Assembly: GCF_002836415.1 (NCBI RefSeq)
Contig: NZ_PJBP01000182.1
Span: 1-64,000 of the forward strand
Length of the DNA: 64,000 nt
Source: Psychromonas sp. MB-3u-54
GTDB lineage: Bacteria; Pseudomonadota; Gammaproteobacteria; Enterobacterales; Psychromonadaceae
Direction: 5' to 3'
The translations under genes and the position numbers were made by a program. The notes beneath the pieces were generated by a model, which did no database searches, had not been told where the DNA came from, and saw nothing but the letters and a program-made list of their open reading frames with translations. Below, in pieces: positions 37,031-45,672 of the stretch. Every line of letters starts with the position of its first letter. Positions within the stretch are counted from its first letter, which is position 1.

Positions 37031-37122
37031 GCATCATTGTTTAAGCAAATACTTTAGAACACGGCTATTATGGCTGAAATTAAGTCTATGCGTTTTTAGC
37101 GCCCATTTTTTGGATAAATTGA

Positions 37123-38055
37123 ATGACCAAGGATATACAAGTTAAAAAATTATTACACTCAAGAAATTTACACCGGGGCAGTTACGATTTAAGACAACTT
37201 TGTGAACAGTCTCCATCATTAAGTGCCTTTCTAAGGACGAATCCTAAAGGTGAACAAACACTTGATTTTAGTGAGCCTCAGGCGGTATTACTGCTCAATC
37301 AAGCTTTGCTGAAACAGTTTTATCATGTTGATTTCTGGCAAATACCGCAGGGATATTTATGTCCGCCAATTCCGGGGCGTGTTGATTATATTCATTATCT
37401 TGCGGATTTATTAGCCGATACTTTTAAGGGGAAAATCCCCGAAGGTAAGCAGGTTAAGGTCTTAGATATAGGCACAGGGGCAAATTGCATTTATCCTATT
37501 TTAGGCAGCCAAAGTTACGGATGGTCTTTTGTGGGAACGGATATTGATCCGTTATCGGTAAAAATGGCGGAGCTGATTATAAAATCCAATGCCGCGCTTA
37601 AACCTTTTATTAAAGTACAGCTGCAAAAGAATAAACAGGCTATTTTTGCGGGGGTGATTAAAGCGAAAGACAAATTTACCTTAACCATGTGTAATCCGCC
37701 TTTTCATGCCTCTATGGAAAAAGCACTTGCCGGCAGTACACGGAAAATAAAGAATCTCAGTAAAGATCAAAATAACCCATCGCGAGTGCTTAATTTTGCA
37801 GGGCAGGAAGTGGAGCTTTGTTGTGCTGGAGGGGAAATCGCATTTTTAAAACAGATGATTCAGGAAAGTAAAGATTATGCCCGGCAGGTTTGTTGGTTCA
37901 GCAGTTTAGTTTCAAAATCTGAAAATGTAGGGCCGCTACAAAAACAACTTGAAAAAGCGGGTGCTGAGCATGTGAAGGTCATTAAAATGGCGCAAGGCCA
38001 GAAAGTGAGCCGTTTTATTGCCTGGAGTTTTTTAGCCCAACCACAAGATTTTTAG
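37123..38055 (+). CDS. rlmF: 23S rRNA (adenine(1618)-N6)-methyltransferase RlmF
   Basis: A 310-residue SAM-dependent methyltransferase (YbiN). The family start LHSRNLHRGSYDLRQLC, the SAM site VLDIGTGANCIYPILG and the catalytic TMCNPPFHAS are present. It modifies A1618 of 23S rRNA. A terminator at 38081-38113 follows. Confidence 0.94.
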   Translation: MTKDIQVKKLLHSRNLHRGSYDLRQLCEQSPSLSAFLRTNPKGEQTLDFSEPQAVLLLNQALLKQFYHVDFWQIPQGYLCPPIPGRVDYIHYLADLLADTFKGKIPEGKQVKVLDIGTGANCIYPILGSQSYGWSFVGTDIDPLSVKMAELIIKSNAALKPFIKVQLQKNKQAIFAGVIKAKDKFTLTMCNPPFHASMEKALAGSTRKIKNLSKDQNNPSRVLNFAGQEVELCCAGGEIAFLKQMIQESKDYARQVCWFSSLVSKSENVGPLQKQLEKAGAEHVKVIKMAQGQKVSRFIAWSFLAQPQDF

Positions 38056-38080
38056 CAGTAATAGCCATTTTATTACGACC

Positions 38081-38113
38081 AAAAAAAACCTGAATATCAC
38101 ATTCAGGTTTTTT
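38081..38113. terminator. Bidirectional terminator between rlmF and serA
   Basis: AAAAAACCTGAAT and ATTCAGGTTTTTT form a long perfect stem around ATCAC with A on one side and T on the other. It serves both convergent genes. Confidence 0.88.
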
Positions 38114-38130
38114 GATGGTCGAGAGAGGCT

Positions 38131-38204
38131 ATACCAAAAGAATTAATTAAGTGATCAATGATTTTAACCAGCAAGGGTGATCACCTTTTTAGTTCTTTTG
38201 GTAT
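38131..38204. repeat. 74-bp inverted-repeat element
   Basis: ATACCAAAAGAATTAATTAAGTGATCA at the left (27 bases, given here in parts ATACCAAAAG... to ...GTGATCA) pairs with the right end AGTTCTTTTGGTAT with few mismatches. It lies in the serA 3' region. A related half-copy (ATACCAAACGCATTAATAAA) lies at 279-304. Confidence 0.7.
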
Positions 38205-38212
38205 TAGTGGGT

Positions 38213-39442
38213 TTATTTTAATAAACGCGCTTTAATTGTACCTTCGATCTCATTTAATTTGGTTAATGCAAGCTGCGCATCATCACTGTTTACATCAATG
38301 ACCACATAACCAATATTTGCATTCGTTTGCAGGTATTGCGCCGCAATATTGATGCCGTATTCTTCAAAGGTTAAGTTTATTTTGGTTAGAATGCCCGGCA
38401 TGTTTTTATGAATATGCAGTAAACGGCTGGCATCAATATGCACTGGTAAAGACACTTCAGGGAAGTTCTTAGAGGATAATGTTGAACCATTATCGGAGTA
38501 TTTCACTAGCTTGCCTGCAACTTCATAGCCAATATTTTCTTGGGCTTCCTGAGTGCTGCCACCAACGTGGGGTGTTAACAGTACGTTATCAAACTTCCGC
38601 AGTGGAGAAATAAACTCTTCTTTATTTGATCCCGGCTCAGTTGGGAACACATCAATAGCGGCACCAGAAAGTTTTTTACTCTCAAGGGCTGCGCATAACG
38701 CGGGGATATCAACAACGGTGCCACGTGCTGCGTTCATAAAGATCGCACCCTCTTTCATTTGTGCAAATTCTTTAGCGCCCATCATATTTTTAGTCGAGTC
38801 AAGTTCAGGTACATGCAGACTAATGATATCAGACTGTGCAAGCAGCTCTTCCATCGTCGCTATTTGTACCGCATTGCCTAAGCTTAATTTGTTTTCGACG
38901 TCGTAATATGAAACTTTAAAACCTAAGTTTTCAGCAAGAATACCAAACTGAGTTCCGATGTGGCCGTAACCGATAATACCTAAATTTTTACCACGCGCTT
39001 CATAGGACTTAGTAGCTGATTTATCCCACTCGCCACGATGCGCTTTTGCATTACGCTCTGGAATACCGCGCAATAATAATAATGCCTGACCTAATACTAA
39101 TTCTGCAACACTGCGGGTATTGGAAAAAGGCGCATTAAATACCGCGACTCCCTTTGCTTGAGCCGCATTCAAATCAACCTGATTGGTACCGATACAAAAA
39201 CAACCGATGCCAACCAGTTTATCTGCGGCAGCTAATACGCTTGCATTGAGGTTGGTACGGGAACGGATACCAATAAAATGTGCATCTTTAATTTTTTCAA
39301 TTAATTCTTCTTCGCTTAACGCTGTTTTGATGTTTTGGATGTTGTTGTAACCAGCCTGGGTGAAAGTATCAACCGCACTTTGATGTAACCCTTCAAGTAG
39401 CAGAATTTTTATTTTATCTTTATCAAGCGAAAGCTTAGTCAT
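38213..39442 (-). CDS. serA: D-3-phosphoglycerate dehydrogenase SerA
   Basis: A 409-residue enzyme that begins serine synthesis. I chose ATG at 39442 (MTKLSLDKDKIK) behind AAGGA; E. coli SerA is 410 residues. NAD site GIIGYGHIGTQ, catalytic ARGTVVD and LLTPHVGGST, and a C-terminal ACT domain (NMPGILTKINLTFEEYGIN) for serine feedback inhibition are visible. rpiA is upstream on the same strand, as in E. coli where the two genes are neighbours. Confidence 0.95.
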   Translation of the reverse strand: MTKLSLDKDKIKILLLEGLHQSAVDTFTQAGYNNIQNIKTALSEEELIEKIKDAHFIGIRSRTNLNASVLAAADKLVGIGCFCIGTNQVDLNAAQAKGVAVFNAPFSNTRSVAELVLGQALLLLRGIPERNAKAHRGEWDKSATKSYEARGKNLGIIGYGHIGTQFGILAENLGFKVSYYDVENKLSLGNAVQIATMEELLAQSDIISLHVPELDSTKNMMGAKEFAQMKEGAIFMNAARGTVVDIPALCAALESKKLSGAAIDVFPTEPGSNKEEFISPLRKFDNVLLTPHVGGSTQEAQENIGYEVAGKLVKYSDNGSTLSSKNFPEVSLPVHIDASRLLHIHKNMPGILTKINLTFEEYGINIAAQYLQTNANIGYVVIDVNSDDAQLALTKLNEIEGTIKARLLK

Positions 39443-39864
39443 TATATTTCCTTGTGGTCTGTCAATAGGTAAATGGACAAACAAATTTTAAGAGTTCCAA
39501 TATGCCAACTAAGTATTCAATAAGCAGACTTAGTTGATAAAATGGGAAGTGTAATTTTGGATAACTTAAAATAGCAAAAACTACAGCTGTTGTGAACTTT
39601 TTGTGATGAAATTCACAAATAAAAATTTGGACTTAGTTATTACGTTTTATGCGAGTGTGCTGCAAAGTTTGCCGTGCTCACTAATACCCGTTACCAATCA
39701 AAATGCATCTATCAGGCGTTAGCTGAACACCAAGACAAGGCACAACATGCAGATAATGGCATTCCCTTATCAAATGTTGTAACGCTGTATTAGTTTTCGA
39801 GCTAACTCCCCGTAGGGCAAGCTGATTTTTGCATTTTGAATGATACGGGTATAAAAAAACCTTA
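39443..39864. other. serA-rpiA spacer
   Basis: About 420 bases. Beyond the serA leader it contains an inverted-repeat element at 39684-39852 that ends next to the rpiA stop. No gene is visible. Confidence 0.5.
39684..39852. mobile_element. ATACCC-family MITE-like element, 169 bp
   Basis: Ends ATACCCGTTACCAATCAAAATGCA and TGCATTTTGAATGATACGGGTAT (each quoted end is about 23-24 bases, shared to within a few mismatches with the two larger members). The interior CGAGCTAACTCCCCGTAGGG matches the interior of the 48100-48362 member. Confidence 0.72.
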
Positions 39865-40521
39865 TTATTTTAGCGTTTTAACACCTTCTGGCGTACCTAC
39901 TAAAACAACATCGGCCGCACGGTTTGCAAATAGTCCATTGGTTACTACGCCAACAATCGCGTTGATTTGCGCCTCTAATTTAAGTGGTTCAGCAATTTTT
40001 AAGTTATGAACATCTAAGATCACATTGCCGTTGTCTGTTACCACACCCTCACGGTAAACAGGATCTCCCCCTAATTTAACCAATTCACGTGCAACATAAC
40101 TGCGCGCCATCGGAATCACTTCAATAGGTAATGGAAAGTCACCCAGGATATCAACATTTTTAGTGTTATCCACAATACAGATAAACTTGTCAGCAACCGC
40201 TGAAATTATCTTTTCACGCGTTAAGGCTGCACCGCCACCTTTGATCATGTGGTTAAAGGGATTTATTTCATCCGCACCATCGACATAAATGCTTAATTCA
40301 GAAACCTCATTAAGATCAAAAACATCGATACCATAGGATTGTAACCTTGCAGTCGATTCATCGGAGCTTGAAACCGCTCCTTTGATAAGATGCTTTATGG
40401 TTGCCAGTGCATCAATAAAATGAGTCACTGTTGAGCCAGTGCCCACGCCAACAATTGAATCTGTCTGTACATATTCCAAGGCTGCATAGGCGGCTGCTTT
40501 TTTCATTTCATCTTGTGTCAT
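39865..40521 (-). CDS. rpiA: Ribose-5-phosphate isomerase A
   Basis: A 218-residue enzyme of the pentose phosphate pathway, nearly the same length as E. coli RpiA (219). Signature segments are [34 protein letters not shown] and [12 protein letters not shown]. The start ATG ([15 protein letters not shown]) is the family start. Confidence 0.96.
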   Translation of the reverse strand: MTQDEMKKAAAYAALEYVQTDSIVGVGTGSTVTHFIDALATIKHLIKGAVSSSDESTARLQSYGIDVFDLNEVSELSIYVDGADEINPFNHMIKGGGAALTREKIISAVADKFICIVDNTKNVDILGDFPLPIEVIPMARSYVARELVKLGGDPVYREGVVTDNGNVILDVHNLKIAEPLKLEAQINAIVGVVTNGLFANRAADVVLVGTPEGVKTLK

Positions 40522-41010
40522 AGTCCGGGCTTCCTGTTTTTATCATTCGCTGTAAAAGTTGCGGAGATTATACTCAATCCTGTTTAGTTATCCATGTGAT
40601 AATGATTAAACCGGGCGATTTAATACCTAAATTATTTGAAGATGCAAGAATCAGCAAGACGATAAATGATGAAATTCTAGGCAGAAGGCTGATGATCTCG
40701 TTATTCTAAATCGACGCTTTCTAACAACGAAGATCGTCGTTTATCGCCTTGCCCTTCGGGAGATTCGCCCGAAAAATAGCACTGCGTTGTCACACTTTTG
40801 AAGGGAATAACCCTTTAAGATGTAAATGGTTGCATTTACATCTAGCGCTAGAGGATTAACGCAGTTAATCGCTCGAAAGGTCATGTTACGCCTTGTTCTA
40901 GCATTCAGCGAAACTCTGAATCTGCATCTTCAAGTAGTTTGGGTATATAGATAAACTACTTGCAGCTGCTTATTCAAAAAGGAGGGCACGTTGTTCATTA
41001 ATTTTTGGAA
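40522..41010. other. fau-rpiA spacer
   Basis: About 490 bases without a gene. Most of it (40623-40946) is a large inverted-repeat element. The rest is the rpiA leader and the 3' side of fau. Confidence 0.5.
40623..40946. mobile_element. ATACCC-family MITE-like element, 324 bp
   Basis: The left end (ATACCTAAATTATTTGAAGATGC) and the right end, read on the other strand (ATACCCAAACTACTTGAAGATGC), agree except for three bases. Inside is a second palindrome, GATGTAAATG/CATTTACATC around TTG near 40835. This is the largest of three family members in the window and carries no open frame. Confidence 0.75.
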
Positions 41011-41601
41011 TTACCAACGAAAGTGCATTGAAGGGGTTATTATTTCGGGTAAAGGCACATCCCATTCTTCAACGGGTAGTTGTTCTATTTGCTGGCAATC
41101 ATGGGCTAAACCGATTGGGTAGGGGCCGGTTTTATCTTTAAACCAAGGAGCCAGCATCCTGTCGTAATAACCGCCTCCCATGCCGATCCGATTTCCCTGC
41201 GTATCAAATGCCACAAGAGGAGTGAAAATTAGATCTAAATCATTCATTGGACAGGTATTCAATTGATTTAATTTTGGCTCGAATATGCCGTGTTGATTAA
41301 GTACCATTTCAGTTTTTGTGGTGTACTCCAGAAACAACAAGTGGCCTTTGTGAAAGGGGTGTATAACGGGCAGGTATATTGTTTTGTTGTTTTTCCAGCA
41401 CCACTCAACAAACCTGAGCGTGTCTATTTCGCCATCATAAGCGAGAGTGACTGAGATTTTTCCCGCTTGTTGAACCCGCGAATGTTTAATTAAACGGGAG
41501 AACAACCTGTCGGCATCTCGTTTTTGCTGTAAGCCGGAAAGATCGCGTCTTGTCGTGCGGATTTGATGCCGTATTTCTGTTCGGGAAAGTTTTTTGTTCA
41601 T
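41011..41601 (-). CDS. fau: 5-formyltetrahydrofolate cyclo-ligase
   Basis: A 196-residue enzyme (YgfA) that turns 5-formyl-THF into methenyl-THF. The N-terminal basic EIRHQIRTTRRDLS and ATP/substrate site NRIGMGGGYYDRML are present. In E. coli it is co-transcribed with 6S RNA, which lies upstream; here a DUF2391-like gene and the 6S repeat array come between. Confidence 0.93.
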   Translation of the reverse strand: MNKKLSRTEIRHQIRTTRRDLSGLQQKRDADRLFSRLIKHSRVQQAGKISVTLAYDGEIDTLRFVEWCWKNNKTIYLPVIHPFHKGHLLFLEYTTKTEMVLNQHGIFEPKLNQLNTCPMNDLDLIFTPLVAFDTQGNRIGMGGGYYDRMLAPWFKDKTGPYPIGLAHDCQQIEQLPVEEWDVPLPEIITPSMHFRW

Positions 41602-41723
41602 AGGTCAATGCTAATCCGTGGCGGTAGAGTGGGAAACGATACTACTCATAATACATTTTTGACAGTTATTAGTTCGGTCGTTTTTATTCCTGTGATAAAG
41701 CGTGTTTTTAAGCGCGTTGCTGT

Positions 41724-42119
41724 TCACTCTTTGTCAAAGCTATCGACTACAATGGCACCCATGGACGCAGGCATAGTAATAATTATTATGCGTTTTAAAG
41801 CGGTTATTGGATCCTCTAACAACGGCAATTTATTTAAACACAATAACACTAAACTGACCACGAAAGCGGCCATCACATAAGCGATGAAGATACGAAATAT
41901 AAAGACGATTAAACGCGACTTTATATTCTTTTGAAATACACTTTCATAGGTAAAAAAAGAAAGAAACAGTACCGATAAAGTAAATAACATGAATAAGTTA
42001 GGAAAAGGTAGTGTTTCACCCAATCGCCACGCTTCCTCCGAGAAAGAAATGGGCACTGCCAGGGCAAAAGCGCCGACAAACACTTGACTAACATCTTCCA
42101 TATTGAAACTGAATTTCAT
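41724..42119 (-). CDS. DUF2391-like integral membrane protein
   Basis: About 131 residues from ATG at 42119 (AAGGA 7 bases upstream). Four hydrophobic segments are visible: VGAFALAVPISF, LFMLFTLSVLFLSFF, LIVFIFRIFIAYVMAAF with FVVSLVLLCL, and a last IIITMPASMGAIVV. The pattern with EEAWRLGETLPFPN matches DUF2391-type proteins as I recall. It interrupts the conserved 6S RNA-fau order. Confidence 0.7.
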   Translation of the reverse strand: MKFSFNMEDVSQVFVGAFALAVPISFSEEAWRLGETLPFPNLFMLFTLSVLFLSFFTYESVFQKNIKSRLIVFIFRIFIAYVMAAFVVSLVLLCLNKLPLLEDPITALKRIIIITMPASMGAIVVDSFDKE

Positions 42120-42973
42120 TTTATATCCTTTCAACGGTCGGCAATTCAGGTCGCAGAATAATAGCTGAATATCTAACTGAGATCCCCGCCTGCTGGTCTT
42201 GTATGCACCTGAGTGTCAATAAGAGAGCTTACGGGGAGGCTGTTATTGCTGATCTAGTTTAGTCAGTACATCTTTTTTTGATGGCGATGCGTGATTGCTA
42301 AATCTGTTTTTAAGCTTACTTTATAATTTGCTGTTATGTCTAACCTGTTTTTTTTTCTTATGTCTATTTTGTGACATCATAATAGTCTATTCAGTTCTAA
42401 TGGAACTGAACAGGTTAATTTTCGAATAAGACTCTCCACTATCGAGGTGCAGATGAATACAAAAATTAGCGCAGTGAATTTAAAATAGAAGCACTATTGA
42501 GTGAGCAGGGGGATAGCGTTTAGGATATAGAATAAAAGGGGAGTGACTTAAGAATAACGTTATTGACTGTTGCTCTGAACCCGAAGGTCAAGGTATAGAT
42601 GTTTCTAAGTTTTTGTAGAATGAAAAAAGTAAGGCAAGGAGTTCGTTATTGATGGTTGCTCTGAACCCGAAGGTCAAGGTATAGATGTTTCTAAGTTTTT
42701 GTAGAATGAAAAAAGTAAGGCAAGGAGTTTGTTATTGAGGGTTGATCTGAACCCGAAGGTCAAGGTATAGATGTTTCTAAGTTTTTGTAGAATGAAAAAA
42801 GTAAGGCAAGGAGTTCGTTATTGAGGGTTGCTCTGAACCCGAAGGTCAAGGTATGGATGTTTCTAAGTTTTTGTAGAATGAAAAAAGTAAGGCAAGTAGT
42901 TCGTTATTGATGGTTGCTCTGAACCCGAAGGTCAAGGTCTAAATATTTCTTTTTTTCTTAATAAAGAAAAAAA
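42120..42973. other. Region between 6S RNA and the DUF2391-like gene
   Basis: No protein gene. From 42559 upward it is an 86-bp tandem array related to the 3' end of 6S RNA (separate entry). The part 42135-42550 is unremarkable leader DNA, with a weak inverted pattern GTTCAGTTCCATTAGAACTG near 42390-42410 on the plus strand. Confidence 0.5.
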
Positions 42974-42989
42974 GTAACCCAAGGATATC
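42559..42989 (-). repeat. 86-bp tandem array derived from the 6S RNA 3' arm
   Basis: Five units start at 42559, 42645, 42731, 42817 and 42903, all 86 bp apart; the sixth repeat start (42990) is inside 6S RNA. Each unit, read on the minus strand, has ACCTTGACCTTCGGGTTCAG, then CAATAAC, then CTTGCCTTACTTTTTT, matching the 6S 3' arm and its trailing T-run. Units differ from each other by only a few bases, except the one nearest to 6S RNA, which has diverged downstream of the arm. Confidence 0.9.
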
Positions 42990-43156
42990 GTTATTGACTG
43001 TTGACCTGAACCCGAAGGTCAAGGTAGGTGTCTTAGTGTTTGCCGTAGGCTTCTCGATACGAGCCGAGCTTGCACAATAGCATTCAAGCCAAGTCACCGG
43101 GATTATAATTATCGGCTCAGAGACGTAGTCAAGAAGAGCGGATATCCGAGGGTTGA
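42974..43156 (-). ncRNA. ssrS: 6S RNA
   Basis: About 183 nt, the normal size. It is identified by sequence, structure and place. The minus strand reads TCTGAGCCGATAATTATAAT and GCTCGGCTCGTATCGAGAAGCC, which match the conserved 6S core. The ends pair (AACCC..GGATATC at the 5' end with GATATCC..GGGTT at the 3' end). The 3' arm carries the hairpin ACCTTGACC-TTCG-GGTTCAGGT. It lies downstream of zapA, as in E. coli. 6S RNA binds sigma-70 RNA polymerase and lowers transcription in stationary phase. Confidence 0.9.
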
Positions 43157-43280
43157 AATAACTCTACGCGAGTTTTTTGTATTTGGAAAGGATTTTCCGA
43201 TAGAATTTCGACATTGTTTCAAAGTTGATTTACATTTTTTTAATAGATAATTTAAATGTTTAAAAATTAACGTGGTTGTG

Positions 43281-43586
43281 TCAATGTCGGTTTTTATTGC
43301 TTGTTTTTGCTAAGCGCAAGTCAATTGAATCATTAATCTTTTGAATGCGTTGATCCAGTTTTTCTACATGTTCTTTATGTTGTTTTTTTTCCATGGAGAG
43401 TTCATGACAGAAATTCAATGCCGCCAATACTATGACTTGTTCATTACGTAAAGTTCGTGGGCTACTTTTTATATCTCTAATTCTTTCGTTAAATTGATCT
43501 ACGCTGTTCTGAAGGGTTAACTCTTCCCCTTCCGGGCATGATATTTTGTATTGTTGCCCTAAAATAGATATATCAATATGTGCCAT
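43281..43586 (-). CDS. zapA: Cell division protein ZapA
   Basis: A 101-residue FtsZ-associated protein that bundles FtsZ filaments. The family start MAHIDISILGQQYKISCPEGEE and ALNFCHELSMEK are seen, followed by a C-terminal coiled coil. I chose ATG at 43586 (AGGT upstream) over a TTG two codons before. Transcribed toward 6S RNA and divergent from ygfB. Confidence 0.93.
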   Translation of the reverse strand: MAHIDISILGQQYKISCPEGEELTLQNSVDQFNERIRDIKSSPRTLRNEQVIVLAALNFCHELSMEKKQHKEHVEKLDQRIQKINDSIDLRLAKTSNKNRH

Positions 43587-43770
43587 AATCAACCTGTGAA
43601 ATGTAAATTTAAAATAAGCTTAGCTCTATCATGTTAGCAAGCTTGAAAAGAATGTATAACTTACGAACTATAGCTAGCATGCTATGAAGTTTCAAGTGGT
43701 TACTAGCGACAAAAACGACAGGATGTTAGTATTAAGCTTTCATATTTTATTTAATTGATGAGTAAAACGA

Positions 43771-44340
43771 ATGAGTAATGAACCATTACCAAGTTTTAAC
43801 AAAATAACGCAAACCTTGGAAGCTGCAGAACTGTTTACCAATGCATCTGAAACTCATGGTGTTTTGTCCGGTCTTATTTGCGGTGGTGTTAAGCTGGATG
43901 GCAAAAGTTGGCGACCTCATTTTAATGATGTTGTCAACGAAGGCGTGGGTTTGCCTCGTTCCGCGCAAAAGCTGGTAGAGTCTATTTATGGGCAGGTTGT
44001 TAATCAGTTTACCGATGATGGTTTGGGCTTTAACTTGTTATTGCCCGATGATGACGTACCACTTGATGAACGCGCCGAAGCAATGTCACAATGGTCTCAA
44101 GGTTTTTTAGTTGGATTTGGTATGGTGCAGCAAGCATTAAATCAGGCACCTGCTGACGTTCAAGAATTGATTCGTGATATTCGTGATATCTCCCAGGTCA
44201 GTTTGGATTTTGAACAGGAAGATGAAGAGTCAGAAATCGCATTTGCTGAGATTGTTGAGTATCTTCGTGTTGGCGCAATGCTCTGCTTTAATACTTTTTC
44301 ACGTAACGTCAACACCCCCATTTCAAAAACCCTTCACTAG
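43771..44340 (+). CDS. ygfB: YgfB family protein (UPF0149)
   Basis: A 189-residue helical protein. ETHGVLSGLICGG and the late WSQGFLVGFG and DEESEIAFAEIVEYLRVGAM are family signatures. Located directly ahead of pepP as in E. coli and Pseudomonas. Its biochemical role is not settled; in Pseudomonas aeruginosa YgfB affects AmpC regulation. Confidence 0.92.
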   Translation: MSNEPLPSFNKITQTLEAAELFTNASETHGVLSGLICGGVKLDGKSWRPHFNDVVNEGVGLPRSAQKLVESIYGQVVNQFTDDGLGFNLLLPDDDVPLDERAEAMSQWSQGFLVGFGMVQQALNQAPADVQELIRDIRDISQVSLDFEQEDEESEIAFAEIVEYLRVGAMLCFNTFSRNVNTPISKTLH

Positions 44341-44352
44341 GATTAAAAATTA

Positions 44353-45672
44353 ATGGTAATGACTGAATTTCAACAACGTAGAGCCTCTTTTTTTACAAAG
44401 ATGCAAAATAATAGTGTGGCAATTTTTCCTGCAGCGGAAGAAAAGATACGCAGTAAAGACACTGAATATCCTTTCCGGCAAAATAGTGATTTTTATTATT
44501 TAACAGGTTTTAATGAGCCGGATGCTTATTTGCTTATTATCAATAAAAATGGCGAACAACAAACGGTTTTATTTAATCGCAAAAAAGATAAAAACGCGGA
44601 AATTTGGCATGGTCTACGCATGGGGCAAAGCGCCGCCGTGAGTAAACTTGGTTTTGATCTGGCCTATGATGTTCTGGAATTTGAAGAGCGGCTGCAGGAG
44701 TTCATCGGTCATTTTTCTGTGCTTTATTATCCTGTTTTTAATGCCCCCGAATTGGAAGGGCGCTTAAGCTCTGTGATTAATTTAATGCGGGCAGATCGCA
44801 GCAAGGGACAGGCTGCGCCTACGCAGTTTATTGATAACCTTGCCATTTTGCATGAAATGCGTTTAATTAAATCTGAAAATGAAATGGCATTAATGTCCGA
44901 TGCGGCTGAAATTTCAGCTGCGGGGCACATTCGAGCGATGCAGGTTTGTCATCCCGGCATGTGGGAATACCAATTAGAAGCCGAAATTCGCTATGATTTT
45001 GCTCGGCAGGGAGCGCCAAATGTTGCTTATAATAGTATCGTTGCCGGTGGTCATAATGCCTGTATTTTACATTACACGGACAATAATCAACAGTTACATG
45101 ATGGTGATCTGGTCTTAATTGATGCCGGTGCTGAATATAAAGGCTATGCGGGTGATATCACTCGAACCTTTCCTGTTAATGGTGTTTTTTCTGAACATCA
45201 GGCAAAGCTATACCAACTGGTTTTAGATATTCAAGTGAGTGCGATTAACCAGGTAAAACCCGGCGTTGCTCTGGCTGATATTAACAAAAGTGCCGTTAAG
45301 AAACTGATTGATGGTCTGCTTGAATTTGGCATTTTAGAAGGAGACAGCGAGCAGCTGATAAAGGATCAGGTTCACAAAGAGTTTTATATGCATGGTCTTG
45401 GTCATTATTTAGGGTTAGATGTGCATGACGTGGGCTTATACGGTACAGCGGAAAGTCCCCGTTTACTCGAAGCTGGTATGGTGATTACTATTGAGCCCGG
45501 TTTATATATAAGTGAAAACGCTAACGTCGATGACGTTTGGAAAGGTATTGGTATCCGCATCGAGGATGATGTATTAGTGACTCAAAGCGGTGCTGAAGTG
45601 TTAAGCGCCGATGTCCCTAAGAGTATTAATGAAATTGAAGCATTAATGGCTAATGTAACCGTCTATGGATAA
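44353..45672 (+). CDS. pepP: Xaa-Pro aminopeptidase PepP
   Basis: A 439-residue dimanganese peptidase removing N-terminal residues before proline. Metal ligands are visible: DAGAEYKGYAGDITRTF (two Asp), HGLGHYLGLDVHD (His), ITIEPGLY (Glu) and GIRIEDD (Glu). Overlaps ubiH by 8 bases. Start is 44353 or the ATG at 44359. Confidence 0.95.
   Translation: MVMTEFQQRRASFFTKMQNNSVAIFPAAEEKIRSKDTEYPFRQNSDFYYLTGFNEPDAYLLIINKNGEQQTVLFNRKKDKNAEIWHGLRMGQSAAVSKLGFDLAYDVLEFEERLQEFIGHFSVLYYPVFNAPELEGRLSSVINLMRADRSKGQAAPTQFIDNLAILHEMRLIKSENEMALMSDAAEISAAGHIRAMQVCHPGMWEYQLEAEIRYDFARQGAPNVAYNSIVAGGHNACILHYTDNNQQLHDGDLVLIDAGAEYKGYAGDITRTFPVNGVFSEHQAKLYQLVLDIQVSAINQVKPGVALADINKSAVKKLIDGLLEFGILEGDSEQLIKDQVHKEFYMHGLGHYLGLDVHDVGLYGTAESPRLLEAGMVITIEPGLYISENANVDDVWKGIGIRIEDDVLVTQSGAEVLSADVPKSINEIEALMANVTVYG

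Noticed and set aside
42559-43026. CRISPR-like regular repeats
   Set aside because: The whole 86-bp unit is repeated with no unique spacers, there are no cas genes, and the unit equals the 6S RNA 3' arm.
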